Shown: positions 1 through 9,145, counted from the stretch's first letter. The stretch: DNA of 64,000 nt from Hoeflea_A sp965249925 (GCA_965249925.1 OZ252260.1:2046001-2110000); one strand, 5' to 3'. Notes: generated by a model from the letters alone, not told the origin. Translations and numbers: made by a program.

Positions 1-165
1 GACATGCACGACTGGCCGGATTTCGAGGAAAAGCTCGGCAATTGGGCGGACGCATTCACCACCGCCTCGCCCAACCCCGGAGGTGAGCTGGAAACAGAGG
101 CCGATTTCTCGAAACCACGGACGACGGGCAAGGCCACCAAGGCGCGCAACCGGCCGAAGGCGTGA
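1..165 (+). CDS. C-terminal fragment of an unidentified protein
   Basis: The reading frame is open from the first base and stops at TGA 163-165, leaving 54 residues. It starts DMHDWPDFEEKLGNW and ends in a Lys/Arg/Thr-rich tail (KATKARNRPKA). The composition suggests an acidic, helical segment followed by a basic disordered tail. I do not recognise the family and the 5' part lies outside the window. It reads the same way as the ABC operon but is separated from it by 80 bases, so it may or may not be cotranscribed. Confidence 0.55.
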   Translation, partial: DMHDWPDFEEKLGNWADAFTTASPNPGGELETEADFSKPRTTGKATKARNRPKA

Positions 166-245
166 GATCGCTCGCCGCGCTTCGCGTATTCCCAATCGCG
201 CATGAGGGCACTAAATAGCGGAGCGACGATCAACCCCGGCTTCCC

Positions 246-902
246 ATGCTGCTCACCCTTCACGACGTCATCAAATCCTACCCGACCGAGGAAGGCCCCG
301 TCGATGTGCTCAAGGGCGTGTCGTTGGAGCTCGATGCCGGGCAGCAGCTGGCACTGACCGGCGAATCCGGGTCAGGCAAGAGCACGCTGCTGCATCTGAT
401 CGCCGGCTTGGATGCGCCGGACAGCGGTGCCATCCGTGTCGCCGGCGCCGATATCGCCGGTATGGGCGATGCCGACCTCGCGGCGTTGCGACGCGGCACC
501 ATTGGGCTGGTGTTTCAGCAATTCAACCTGATCCCATCGCTTGATGTGGCGCAGAACCTCGGCTTTCAGGCGCGGCTTGCCGGGCGGCTCGATGCCGAGT
601 GGACGGCGCAACTGGCCGAACGTCTGGGGCTCGCCGGCCATCTGAACCGCTATCCGGAGCAATTGTCCGGCGGCCAGCAGCAGCGGGTGGCGATCGGCCG
701 CACGCTGGCGGCGCGCCCCGACCTGATCCTCGCCGATGAGCCGACCGGCAATCTCGATGAGGATACCGGCGACGCGGTGATCGACCTGATGCTGGAGCTG
801 GTCGCCGACGTCAAAGCCGGCTTCATCCTGGTCACCCATTCGATGCGGCTGGCCGGCCGGCTCGACCGGCGGCTGCACCTCACCCACGGCACGCTGCAAT
901 GA
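246..902 (+). CDS. ABC transporter ATP-binding protein (LolD/MacB-type)
   Basis: This 218-residue nucleotide-binding subunit would power a MacB/LolCDE-type exporter or extractor at the inner membrane. All ABC motifs are present: Walker A GESGSGKS at about 39-46, Q-loop at FQQFN, signature LSGGQQQR at 140-147, Walker B ILADEPTGNLD at about 161-171, and the H-loop histidine in VTHS near 201. The length is typical of a stand-alone LolD-like ATPase. Its stop codon overlaps the ATG of the FtsX permease (ATGA), indicating translational coupling. The third gene encodes a secreted lipocalin-fold protein, which suggests handling of a hydrophobic molecule. The cargo is unknown. Confidence 0.92.
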   Translation: MLLTLHDVIKSYPTEEGPVDVLKGVSLELDAGQQLALTGESGSGKSTLLHLIAGLDAPDSGAIRVAGADIAGMGDADLAALRRGTIGLVFQQFNLIPSLDVAQNLGFQARLAGRLDAEWTAQLAERLGLAGHLNRYPEQLSGGQQQRVAIGRTLAARPDLILADEPTGNLDEDTGDAVIDLMLELVADVKAGFILVTHSMRLAGRLDRRLHLTHGTLQ

Positions 903-3301
903 TCGCCGCCGGCATCGCGGCACTCGCCTCGCACTGGCGCAGCCGGCCGCTGCAGCTCGTCACCCTGCTCGTCGGCCTGGCGCTGGCGACCGGCCTGTGG
1001 ACCGGCGTGCAGGCGATCAACAGCGAGGCCCGATCGAGCTACGACCGCGCGGCCAGCGTGCTCGGCCAGGACACCCTGGAACGGCTTGAAGCGGTGGACG
1101 GACGACCGATCGAAGCCGAGCGGTTCGTGGCGCTGCGGCGCGCCGGCTGGCTGGTCTCACCGGTGGTCGAAGGATCGCTGCGCATCGGCCGCAACCGCGT
1201 CCGGGTGCTCGGGCTCGACGTCTTCACCCTGCCGCAGGGTGCCGGACCGCTGGGGCTCTCCGGCAATGACGACATCGCCGCCTTCGTCGCTGGCGAAAAC
1301 CTGGTGCTCGCCCATCCCGACACCGCCGCGGCATTGCGTGACAGCGATCTTAACCTGCGCACCTCGCTGCAGGTGGAACCGGGCGACCTGATGGCCGACA
1401 TCGCCACCGCCTGGAGGCTGCTCGACCGGACGGATCTCGATCACTTGCTGTTGGCGCCCGTACAGCCAGCCGGCCTGACGCCGCTCGCCGAACTGGCGCC
1501 GGATCTCAGGCGTGTCGCCCCCGATCCGCAGGGCGATATCGCCCGGCTCAGCGCCAGTTTCCACCTCAACCTCACCGCCTTCGGCTTCCTGGCTTTCGCC
1601 GTCGGGCTGTTCATCGTGCACGCCACCATCGGTCTCGCCTTCGAGCAGCGCCGCCCGGTGATCCGCACGCTGCGGGCCTTGGGCATGCCCAACCGCGCGG
1701 TCATTGCCCTGCTGCTTGTCGAAACCTTCATGCTGGCGCTGCTAGCCGGGCTGCTCGGCGTGGCGCTCGGCTATGCCATCGCCGCCGCTCTGCTGCCCGA
1801 CGTCGCGGCGACGCTGCGCGGCCTTTACGGCGCCGCCGTGCCCGGATCGCTGACGCTGCGGCCGGACTGGATTCTGACCGGGCTGGCGATCGCCCTCGCC
1901 GGCGCCCTGCTCGCCGCCGGCCAGGGTCTGTGGCGTATGGCGCGCCTGCCGCTGCTCGCCCCGGCGCAGCCGCGCGCCTGGGCGATGGCGACGCTGAAGG
2001 ATCTGCGCTGGTCGGCGCTCGCCGGCGTCTTGCTGCTGCTGGTGTCGCTACTCGCCGCTTGGCTGGGGCGTGGCCTGTCAGCCGGCTTTCTGACGCTCGG
2101 CGCGCTGCTGCTCGGCGCTGCCCTGTTGCTGCCTGTGCTGCTCACCGCATTGCTCAAACTTGGCGCGCGCAGTGCCCGTACGGCGCTTGCCGAATGGGTC
2201 TGGGCCGATATGCGCCAGCAGGTGCCCAACCTGTCGCTGGCCCTGATGGCGTTGATGCTGGCGCTCGCCGCCAATATCGGCGTTGGCACCATGGTGGAGT
2301 CTTTTCGCCAGACCTTCACCGGCTGGCTCGACCAGCGGCTGGCATCGGAACTCTACGTCTCGGCCGACAGCGAGGCGCAGGCTGAAGATCTGCGCGCCTT
2401 TCTTGCCGAACGGGCCGACGCGGTGCTGCCGATCCGCGTCACCGAAATCGATATCGACGGACTGCCGGTGTTCCTTTACGGCATCGTTGTTCACCCGACT
2501 TACCGGGACCACTGGCCACTGCTCGCAAGCACACCGGATGTCTGGGATCGCATTGCCGCCGGCGACGGCGTGCTGATCAACGAGCAGATGTTCCGGCGCG
2601 ACGGCTACGCGCTGGGCGACGGTCTCAGGCTGACGCCGGACTGGACAGAACCGATCGTCGGGATCTATTCCGACTACGGCAACCCGACGGGACAGGCGAT
2701 CGTCCAGCACGACAGGCTCATGCGGGAATTCCCGGAGATCCCGAAACTGCGCCATGCCGTGCGCGTCGCGCCGGAAGCGGCGGAAGCGTTGGCCGAGGCA
2801 CTGGTGAACGATTTCGGCCTGGCGCCCGGCAACATCCTTAACCAGGCTGAGGTGAAACGGTTTTCGCTGCAGATTTTCGACCGCACCTTCCTGGTCACCG
2901 GTGCGCTCAACACGCTCACCTTGGGCGTCGCCGGCTTCGCCATGCTGGCCAATCTGCTGACGCTCGCCAATATGCGGCTGACGCAGTTGGCGCCGGTCTG
3001 GGCCGTCGGCACCACGCGGGCGACGCTGGCGCGGCTAGAAATGCTGCGCACGCTGGCCTTCGCGGCGCTGACCTGGCTGCTGGCGCTGCCCGTCGGCCTG
3101 GCGCTCGCTTGGGTGCTGCTCGCCATCGTCAATGTCGAGGCGTTCGGCTGGCGCCTGCCGATGTTCGTCTACCCGGGAGACTGGCTGAGGCTCCTCGTCC
3201 TGGCGCTGGTCGCCGCCGGGCTTGCCGCCGCCATTCCGGTCTGGCGACTGGCCCGCACCCGACCCGCCCGTTTCCTGCAGGTGTTTGTCCATGAACGTTA
3301 G
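899..3301 (+). CDS. FtsX-like ABC transporter permease
   Basis: This is an 800-residue inner-membrane permease with duplicated FtsX cores. An N-terminal membrane segment (about 16-35) is followed by a periplasmic domain, a first FtsX core with three or four helices (about 225-350), a helical hairpin near 370-425, a second periplasmic domain (about 460-660) and a second FtsX core (about 665-790). This 8-10 helix form resembles the permeases of lysophospholipid/lipoprotein-type and devC-like exporters, not the single-core MacB. The gene overlaps the ATPase upstream by 4 bases and the AttH gene downstream by 11 bases, so the three should be expressed together. The transported substrate cannot be read from sequence. 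Confidence 0.88.
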   Translation: MIAAGIAALASHWRSRPLQLVTLLVGLALATGLWTGVQAINSEARSSYDRAASVLGQDTLERLEAVDGRPIEAERFVALRRAGWLVSPVVEGSLRIGRNRVRVLGLDVFTLPQGAGPLGLSGNDDIAAFVAGENLVLAHPDTAAALRDSDLNLRTSLQVEPGDLMADIATAWRLLDRTDLDHLLLAPVQPAGLTPLAELAPDLRRVAPDPQGDIARLSASFHLNLTAFGFLAFAVGLFIVHATIGLAFEQRRPVIRTLRALGMPNRAVIALLLVETFMLALLAGLLGVALGYAIAAALLPDVAATLRGLYGAAVPGSLTLRPDWILTGLAIALAGALLAAGQGLWRMARLPLLAPAQPRAWAMATLKDLRWSALAGVLLLLVSLLAAWLGRGLSAGFLTLGALLLGAALLLPVLLTALLKLGARSARTALAEWVWADMRQQVPNLSLALMALMLALAANIGVGTMVESFRQTFTGWLDQRLASELYVSADSEAQAEDLRAFLAERADAVLPIRVTEIDIDGLPVFLYGIVVHPTYRDHWPLLASTPDVWDRIAAGDGVLINEQMFRRDGYALGDGLRLTPDWTEPIVGIYSDYGNPTGQAIVQHDRLMREFPEIPKLRHAVRVAPEAAEALAEALVNDFGLAPGNILNQAEVKRFSLQIFDRTFLVTGALNTLTLGVAGFAMLANLLTLANMRLTQLAPVWAVGTTRATLARLEMLRTLAFAALTWLLALPVGLALAWVLLAIVNVEAFGWRLPMFVYPGDWLRLLVLALVAAGLAAAIPVWRLARTRPARFLQVFVHER

Positions 3302-4352
3302 CCGGCTTGTTATCATGTTCCTGCTTCTGGCGACCGGTGCCCTGGCGCAGGGCTTCGCCGGCCTCGGCACCGACGCCGAGGGCTTTTCAATACCGCAGCG
3401 CGGCACCGCGCTGGAGTTCCCGCGCGACCACGGCGCGCATCCCGACTACCGCATCGAGTGGTGGTACCTGACGGCCAATCTGGCGGACGACGACGGCAAT
3501 GATCTCGGCCTGCAATGGACGCTGTTCCGCTCCGCCCTGAAGCCCGAGGCCGGCGACGGCTGGACCGCACCGCAGAGCTGGATGGCCCATGCCGCCGTCA
3601 CCACCGGCGACCGCCACTTTTCCACCGAGCGTTTTGCCCGCGGCGGCATCGGCCAAGCCGGCGTGTCGGTGGAACCGTTCTCGGCCTGGATCGACGACTG
3701 GCAGATGACGAGCCGGGCCACTGCCGGCGCCGACCCGTTTTCGGCGCTACGCATCACCGCCCGCGGTCCGGACTTTTCCTACGACATCGACCTGACGGCG
3801 TCCGGTCCGCTGGTCAAGCACGGCGACAACGGCTTTTCGGTCAAATCGGAGTCCGGCCAGGCGAGCTACTATTATTCGCAGCCCTTTTATGCCGTGACCG
3901 GCACCATCGATCTGCCCACCGGCCCGGTCGCGGTCCGCGGTCAGGCGTGGCTCGACCGCGAATGGTCGTCGCAGCCGCTCGATCCCGACCAGACCGGCTG
4001 GGACTGGCTGTCGTTGCATTTCGACGACGGTTCGAAACTGATGGGCTTTCGGCTGCGCAGCCGCACGGCGGACGCCTATACCTCGGCCACCTGGATCGAT
4101 CCGGACGGCAGCACGACCGCCTATGGCGACGGCGCGCTGACCATGACGCCGAGACGCACCGCACGTGTCGCCGGTGGTGACGTACCGGTGGAATGGCGGC
4201 TGCAACTGCCTGCCCGCGATCTCGACATCGTCACCGAGGCGCTCAACCCGGACAGCTGGATGGATACGCTGGTGTCCTATTGGGAAGGCCCCGTCACCGC
4301 CGAAGGCAGCCATGCCGGCCGCGGCTATCTGGAGATGACCGGCTATGAATGA
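3291..4352 (+). CDS. Secreted lipocalin-fold AttH / carotenoid 1,2-hydratase (CrtC)-like protein
   Basis: This 353-residue protein starts at ATG 3291 inside the end of the permease gene. It begins with a clear signal peptide (MNVSRLVIMFLLLATGALA, cleavage before QGF). The mature part carries family signatures of the AttH/CrtC superfamily: IEWWYLTANL near residue 50, SWMAHAAVT, WLDREWSSQ, and GWDWLSLHFDDG. CrtC itself hydrates carotenoids, but AttH-type homologues encoded next to an FtsX/LolD pair are common and are thought to be periplasmic lipid-binding partners of the ABC system. No carotenoid genes lie nearby, so a binding or delivery role is more likely than carotenoid hydration. That role is inference. 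Confidence 0.85.
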   Translation: MNVSRLVIMFLLLATGALAQGFAGLGTDAEGFSIPQRGTALEFPRDHGAHPDYRIEWWYLTANLADDDGNDLGLQWTLFRSALKPEAGDGWTAPQSWMAHAAVTTGDRHFSTERFARGGIGQAGVSVEPFSAWIDDWQMTSRATAGADPFSALRITARGPDFSYDIDLTASGPLVKHGDNGFSVKSESGQASYYYSQPFYAVTGTIDLPTGPVAVRGQAWLDREWSSQPLDPDQTGWDWLSLHFDDGSKLMGFRLRSRTADAYTSATWIDPDGSTTAYGDGALTMTPRRTARVAGGDVPVEWRLQLPARDLDIVTEALNPDSWMDTLVSYWEGPVTAEGSHAGRGYLEMTGYE

Positions 4353-4896
4353 CTGGATCCTCGACCTGCCTGAGACGCTTGATCTGGTGTGGGTTAGACT
4401 CGACGCGGCGACCCGCGATCCGACGTCGGTGTTCCGCCACCCGGCGGTCGCCACCGCTGCGCACGATATACCGCAGATGCGCACCGTGGGCCTGCGCACC
4501 GCCGACCGCAGCCGCCAGGTTCTCGAATTCCACACCGACGCCCGCACGCCCAAGGTCGCCGACCTGCGCGCCAATCCGCGCATCGGGTTCTTCATCTGGG
4601 ACCCGGCCCAACAGTTCCAACTGCGCATTGCCGCGCAGGCCCGGCTGCTGGAACCGGATACCGGCCGCTGGGAGGCTTTGCCCGCCGGCTCGCGCCTCAA
4701 CTACGGCGTTCATCCGGCGCCGGGCACGCCGATCGCGGACTCTGGCGCTTTCGACCGCATCGCCGACCCGGCGCTTTTCCTGGCCGTCGCGTGCGACGTG
4801 CAGTCGATCGAAACGCTGGTGCTCTCTGAACCGCACCACCGCCGCGCCCGCTTCGAGCGCGCCGATGGTTGGCGCGGCACCTGGGTCGCGCCGTGA
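4345..4896 (+). CDS. Pyridoxamine 5'-phosphate oxidase-like flavoprotein
   Basis: This 183-residue protein has the split beta-barrel PNPOx fold. It shows the N-terminal strand TVGLRTADRSRQVLEF, then HTDARTPKVADLRANPRIGF, which is the usual FMN-binding strand-loop region of such proteins, and a C-terminal RRARFERADGWRGTWVAP resembling the substrate-side end of PNPOx_2 proteins. It overlaps the AttH gene by 8 bases, so it belongs to the same transcript. True vitamin B6 oxidases are larger and their C-terminus ends in RL.P, so this is more likely an FMN-dependent oxidoreductase of unknown substrate. The link with an ABC exporter is unexplained. Confidence 0.8.
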   Translation: MNDWILDLPETLDLVWVRLDAATRDPTSVFRHPAVATAAHDIPQMRTVGLRTADRSRQVLEFHTDARTPKVADLRANPRIGFFIWDPAQQFQLRIAAQARLLEPDTGRWEALPAGSRLNYGVHPAPGTPIADSGAFDRIADPALFLAVACDVQSIETLVLSEPHHRRARFERADGWRGTWVAP

Positions 4897-5003
4897 TATG
4901 ATCGCTATCCACGGTTCTGTTCACCGCGCGATACCGCCATCATACAATCCAAGACACTGCGTCCCTATCTGTAAGTCTGGAGCGCAAAACTCCGGAGGTG
5001 GAT

Positions 5004-5522
5004 TTGAGGTTTTGGAAGAGACTGTTTGGCATCAGGAGATCCCTGTACCTGGGTAACATAACCGTCACTTCCAGTTTCAGCCTGAAGAAGGGCATTTCCA
5101 AACTGAATCCACCGAAATTCCCGGTCGATCCCGGGTTGATCGAGCAGACTCTGCGCGAGGTAATGGCTTTGTCTCCGGTGTCGAGCCGGGCACCGGCCAA
5201 CAAAAGCGATCTGGCCATCGACATCACCGTCTCGGACTTCGATATGGGCGAGTTCATGCTGTTCAGCGCACTTGGTTTCACCATCCCGTTCGCATGGCGG
5301 CCGGACATCGCGATGACGGCCCATGTCTATCAGATCGACAGCGGCACGACGATCTTCGCGCACACCGTCAAGCAAAAGCTGGAATGGAAGGTCTGGCTGC
5401 GCAAGATTCGCAGCCCGCAGGCCCTGTTGCGCATAAAGGCATTCATGGACCCGGACGATGTCCGCTATCTCGTGCGCAAGGCCAGCCTGACATTGCTGAA
5501 GCGTGTCCAGGACGCGATTTGA
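5004..5522 (+). CDS. Conserved hypothetical protein
   Basis: I do not recognise this protein of about 172 residues. The best start is TTG 5004, five bases after a strong GGAGG (4994-4998). A GTG at 4998 is in frame but overlaps that ribosome site. The sequence begins basic (RFWKRLFGIRRSLYLGN), suggesting peripheral membrane or nucleic-acid contact. Its middle (MLFSALGFTIPFAWRPDIAM) is moderately hydrophobic, and it ends in a basic amphipathic helix (RYLVRKASLTLLKRVQDAI). Base use is a little less GC-rich than its neighbours. It stands alone after the ABC operon and before a long gene-poor stretch. Confidence 0.6.
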   Translation: MRFWKRLFGIRRSLYLGNITVTSSFSLKKGISKLNPPKFPVDPGLIEQTLREVMALSPVSSRAPANKSDLAIDITVSDFDMGEFMLFSALGFTIPFAWRPDIAMTAHVYQIDSGTTIFAHTVKQKLEWKVWLRKIRSPQALLRIKAFMDPDDVRYLVRKASLTLLKRVQDAI

Positions 5523-6316
5523 CAACCGCATCGGTTGGGTTGTGTGTTCGGTTTGGCCACCAAAACACCTCACCCTCGATGACGGACCATCCATCTTTTT
5601 GCGGCCGCTAGCACTGGATCGTCCGCGACACCTAATGCAACGTACAGTCGACCGTGACGCTGGTGTTGTCCGAACCCAACACCGTCGCGCGCCATCGACC
5701 GCAGCGATGACCGATTGGCACCCGGATCGCGCAGCAACGTGATATTCAGCGCCCAACACCGACGACCCGGTAGTACCGACCTCCTGCCAGCGTCTGACGT
5801 TTACCTTCCATTTACCATTCTTTGTAGAGTCTGGAGAATTGCATCGTACCCGTGCCGCGCATCAACAGAACTTCAGTGTGATCACACATCACTTTGATGA
5901 TTAAATCATATTTATCAATGATTTACTTCATGTGATACCAATCCACAATACATGGATCACTGGGTATGGTCGGCGGCCTGCCATCCCTATTGGACAGCCC
6001 TGAAGCTGTCAGGCAAGCATTAAAGTCCCGCGGACGTGCAATTTTCATACGAACGACACGCACACGGTCGCCTCAGCAATCTTCATAATGCTTAAAGCTT
6101 TGTCGCCGACAGTCCGCAAAACGCTCTCGCCCGGTCAAGGGGCATTGGACCGATCCTGCGTGGTCGCATCGAATACAATCTTTCGTTGTAAGGTCGATGC
6201 GGAGCGTAACCTGTTACCCTGATATTCCCTTAACAATTGGTTCAATCCTTCGTCTGCTTGCTCTAACCTCACAGCGGCGCCGTCGACAGGACCAACGCGC
6301 TGTCCGGGAGGAGAGG
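5523..6316. other. Long intergenic region with AT-rich patch and two palindromes
   Basis: No convincing gene was found in about 790 bases. Positions 5860-5960 are much richer in A+T than the rest of the window. They contain a perfect 12-base palindrome GTGTGATCACAC (5876-5887) and the dyad ATGATT-A-AATCAT (5897-5909). Short frames here lack ribosome sites and coding character. The region presumably holds the promoter and regulatory sites of the thiamine-diphosphate enzyme gene downstream. Confidence 0.6.
5876..5909. promoter_or_regulatory. Tandem palindromes, probable regulator sites
   Basis: GTGTGATCACAC at 5876-5887 is a perfect palindrome. ATGATT-A-AATCAT at 5897-5909 is a perfect 6+6 dyad. 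Both sit in the AT-rich patch about 410 bases upstream of the thiamine-diphosphate enzyme start. TGTGATCACA resembles a CRP/FNR-type half-site pair without the usual six-base spacer. Assignment to a specific regulator is not possible. Confidence 0.4.
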
Positions 6317-8188
6317 ATGAGTCTCAGGAGCCCCTATAACCCGTCCGCCCGCAACAGCTATGCGGGCTATGCGAGCTACACACCGTCCGGCCGCTACAGC
6401 GGCATGCGGGGCACGAACGAGATGCGCGGCGCCGACATCATCGCCGAATACCTCGTAAAGGAGAAAGTGCCCCATATTCTCGGCTATGCTGGCCACGGCG
6501 CGATCGGCCTGCTCGACGGCATCGTCAAGGTGCAGGACCGGATCCGCCACATATCGCCGCGCGTCGAACAGGCGGCCGGCTTCATGGCAGATGTCTATTA
6601 CCGGCTGACCGGAGAGCCGCTCGTCGTCTATGCGTCGACCGGTCCCGGCCCGATGAATCTGATGATATCGACGGCCAACGCCTATTACGACAATTCCGCC
6701 TTTTTCGTCATCACCGGCAATGTGCCGACCAACCAGCTCAATTCCGGCGCCCTGCAGGACGACTATCGCTACAACGGCTCGATGTCGTCGATCTTCGAGC
6801 CGGTAACGAAAAAATCCTTCCGCATCGACAAGGTCGAGGATCTGACGCGCGCCCTGCCGGACGCCTTTTCGCTGATGCGCAACGGCCGGCCGGGGCCCGT
6901 GCATATGGACATGCCGTACAATCTCTATATCGAGACGGCGCCGGTTTCGGTGCCGGATCCGGCCGTCGACGAGACGCCGTCGCTGTGGCGGTCGCGCATG
7001 TCGGAAGCCAGCGTCGAGCGGGCGCTGGACCTGCTGGTCGCTTCGAAGAAGCCACTGATCCTTGCCGGCGGCGGCATCCGCGTGGCGCGGGCCTTCGAGG
7101 AATTGCGGGCCTTCGCCGACCAGGTCGGCATTCCGGTCTACACCTCGTTCATGGGCAAGGGCGCCCTGCCGTTCGATCATCCGCAGAATCTCGGCGTGGC
7201 CGGCGTCTGGGGTGAATATCCGGCGACCGAAGCCGCCCGCAACGCCGACCTGATCCTGGCCATCGGCGCCCGCTTCAACGACCTGCACACCGGTTCGTGG
7301 ATCCCCGGCTATGTCTACAACATCCCGCCGACGCGGCTCATCCAGGTGGATATCGACAACCAGGAAATCGGCCGCAACTACCCCGTCGAAATCGGTATCG
7401 AGGCCGATGCGAAGGAATTCCTCGCCCAGGCGACGGAGATCGCCCGCGCCAAGAACCTGCGCGCCAGCATCGACGGTTGGCGCCGCGAAATCGAAGCCTG
7501 GCAGACCGAGTGGCGCAACTTCACCCGGCCTTTCGAGACCAGCACCGACGTGCCGATCGAACCGCGCCGCATGCTGGCCGACATGAACCGCATCTCGCCG
7601 CCCGACACGGTGATGGTCGACGATGTCGGCAACTGCCAGGTCTGGTCCGAGCAATACTGGATGCCGAAGATCGCCGGCACCCACATGACATCCGGCGGTT
7701 TCGCCGCCATGGGTTTCGGTGTCTGCGGCGTGCTCGGCGCCCGCCTGGCGCGGCCGCATTCGCCCTGCGTAACGCTCTGTGGCGACGGTGGTTTCATGAT
7801 GACGCCGCATGCGGTGGCGACGGCGCTGGAGTACAATCTGCCGGCCGTCTGGGTGCTGCAGAACAACTATGCCATCGGCACCATTCGCGACCTGCAGCGC
7901 GTGTATCTCGACGGGCGCGAACTTGGCACCAGCTTCGTCAACGAGCAGACCGGCCAGCTGTGGAACCCGGATTTCGTCAAGATGGCCGAGGCCATGGGCG
8001 GGCGCGGCATCCGCGTCGAACACCCGGACCAGTTCGGCGACGCCTATGCGGAGGCCATCAAGTCGCATGTCCCGACCGTCATCGACGTGGTGATCGACCG
8101 CGACACCGGCATCCCGGTTACCGGCACCTGGCAAATGCCACCGATCCCGGAAGTGCAGCCGACCTTCGGCCAGCGACGCGTGCGTTGA
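6317..8188 (+). CDS. Thiamine-diphosphate-dependent enzyme, acetolactate-synthase superfamily
   Basis: This is a 623-residue three-domain ThDP enzyme (PYR, central Rossmann, PP). ATG 6317 follows GGGAGGAGAGG and is preferred over an upstream in-frame start at 6197. An unusual N-terminal extension of about 35 residues rich in Ser, Tyr and Gly precedes the PYR domain. The catalytic glutamate is in PRVEQAAGFMAD, in place of the usual HEQGAA. The ThDP/Mg signature runs from GDGGFMM to LQNNYAIGT. No regulatory subunit gene is adjacent, so classical branched-chain acetolactate synthase is unlikely. A 2-oxoacid decarboxylase, ligase or sulfoacetaldehyde acetyltransferase-like role is possible. Its stop overlaps the exporter start, coupling it to a DMT transporter. 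Confidence 0.82.
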   Translation: MSLRSPYNPSARNSYAGYASYTPSGRYSGMRGTNEMRGADIIAEYLVKEKVPHILGYAGHGAIGLLDGIVKVQDRIRHISPRVEQAAGFMADVYYRLTGEPLVVYASTGPGPMNLMISTANAYYDNSAFFVITGNVPTNQLNSGALQDDYRYNGSMSSIFEPVTKKSFRIDKVEDLTRALPDAFSLMRNGRPGPVHMDMPYNLYIETAPVSVPDPAVDETPSLWRSRMSEASVERALDLLVASKKPLILAGGGIRVARAFEELRAFADQVGIPVYTSFMGKGALPFDHPQNLGVAGVWGEYPATEAARNADLILAIGARFNDLHTGSWIPGYVYNIPPTRLIQVDIDNQEIGRNYPVEIGIEADAKEFLAQATEIARAKNLRASIDGWRREIEAWQTEWRNFTRPFETSTDVPIEPRRMLADMNRISPPDTVMVDDVGNCQVWSEQYWMPKIAGTHMTSGGFAAMGFGVCGVLGARLARPHSPCVTLCGDGGFMMTPHAVATALEYNLPAVWVLQNNYAIGTIRDLQRVYLDGRELGTSFVNEQTGQLWNPDFVKMAEAMGGRGIRVEHPDQFGDAYAEAIKSHVPTVIDVVIDRDTGIPVTGTWQMPPIPEVQPTFGQRRVR

Positions 8189-9120
8189 ACGACGGCGGCG
8201 GACAGGCGCGCGAGGAGGCTGACGCGCGCACTCCGTTCTCCCGGCTCGGACCGTTCTTCAGCGGCGCGGTCATTGTGCTGCTGGCCATATTCATGTTCAG
8301 CATCATGAGCGCCATCATTAAATATCTGGGCTCCAGCTACGCGGCGCAGCAGCTTTCGGTGTTCCGCAACGCGTTCGGTCTCGTTCCCAGTATCGTAATC
8401 CTGCTGATCAGCCGCGAATGGCACGCCGCCGGCCGGCCGATCGTCATCCGCCAGTGGAAACTCGCACTGCTGCGCGGCGTCTTTGTCGCGATCGCCCAGG
8501 TTTGCCTCTATGCCGCGCTGGTGCGCATCGACTTCGCCACGGCCTCGACGCTCGCCTTCGCCGGCCCGCTGTTCATCACGGCCCTTTCGGTTCCCGTGCT
8601 GCGCGATCATGTCGGTGTGTGGCGCTGGGCGGCGGTCGTGCTGGGCTTCGCCGGCATCCTCTTGATCATGCGACCGGGCAGCGAGATCTTCACACCCTTT
8701 GCCCTGCTGCCCATCGCCGCCGCCTTTTTCTACGCCTGCTCCAGCATCACCGTACGCCTGATGGATACGGCGGTTCCCAGCGCCACGCTGAACATATACG
8801 CCACCGGCGGCGCCCTCACCGGCTCCATTGTCATCCTCGTGCTGAGCGAGAGCTACCGGCCGGTGGCTTCGGCGCATGACTGGTTCTGGCTGATCGCCAT
8901 GGGCATCTTCGGCGGTTTCGCGGTGCTCGGGTTGATCACCGCCTACCGGCTGACAAAGCCGAGCAATCTGGCACCGTTCGAATATTTCGGCATTCCGTTC
9001 TCCTTCGTCATCGGTTGGTTCGCCTTCGGCGAGGCACCCTTCGAGCAGCTGATTCCCGGCGCGCTGCTGATCATCGCCGCAGGACTGCTGATCTTCTGGC
9101 GGGAACGCCGAAAGCGCTGA
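8185..9120 (+). CDS. EamA/DMT family transporter
   Basis: This 311-residue inner-membrane protein has about ten predicted helices arranged as two EamA repeats, for example VIVLLAIFMFSIMSA, then AAVVLGFAGILLIMRPG at the repeat junction, and LIPGALLIIAAGLLIFW at the end. TTG 8185 overlaps the upstream TGA (8186-8188), suggesting reinitiation, with no independent ribosome site visible. Proteins of this family export small metabolites such as amino acids or drugs. Coupling to the thiamine-diphosphate enzyme suggests that its product or a related metabolite is exported or imported, which is inference. Confidence 0.85.
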   Translation: MNDGGGQAREEADARTPFSRLGPFFSGAVIVLLAIFMFSIMSAIIKYLGSSYAAQQLSVFRNAFGLVPSIVILLISREWHAAGRPIVIRQWKLALLRGVFVAIAQVCLYAALVRIDFATASTLAFAGPLFITALSVPVLRDHVGVWRWAAVVLGFAGILLIMRPGSEIFTPFALLPIAAAFFYACSSITVRLMDTAVPSATLNIYATGGALTGSIVILVLSESYRPVASAHDWFWLIAMGIFGGFAVLGLITAYRLTKPSNLAPFEYFGIPFSFVIGWFAFGEAPFEQLIPGALLIIAAGLLIFWRERRKR

Positions 9121-9145
9121 GCTTGCGGCAATCGCACCCACTCGC

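Noticed and set aside
3291..4352. Carotenoid biosynthesis role for the CrtC/AttH-like protein
   Set aside because: No other carotenoid genes are present in the window, and the gene is fused by overlaps to an ABC exporter operon.
6269..8134. Long minus-strand open frame of about 620 codons opposite the thiamine-diphosphate enzyme
   Set aside because: It is antisense to a gene with clear domain motifs. Its translation is rich in His/Asp/Arg/Gly without any family pattern, as expected from GC-rich shadow frames.
6317..8188. ilvB (acetolactate synthase large subunit) assignment
   Set aside because: There is no ilvH neighbour, and the N-terminal extension and catalytic-Glu context are atypical.
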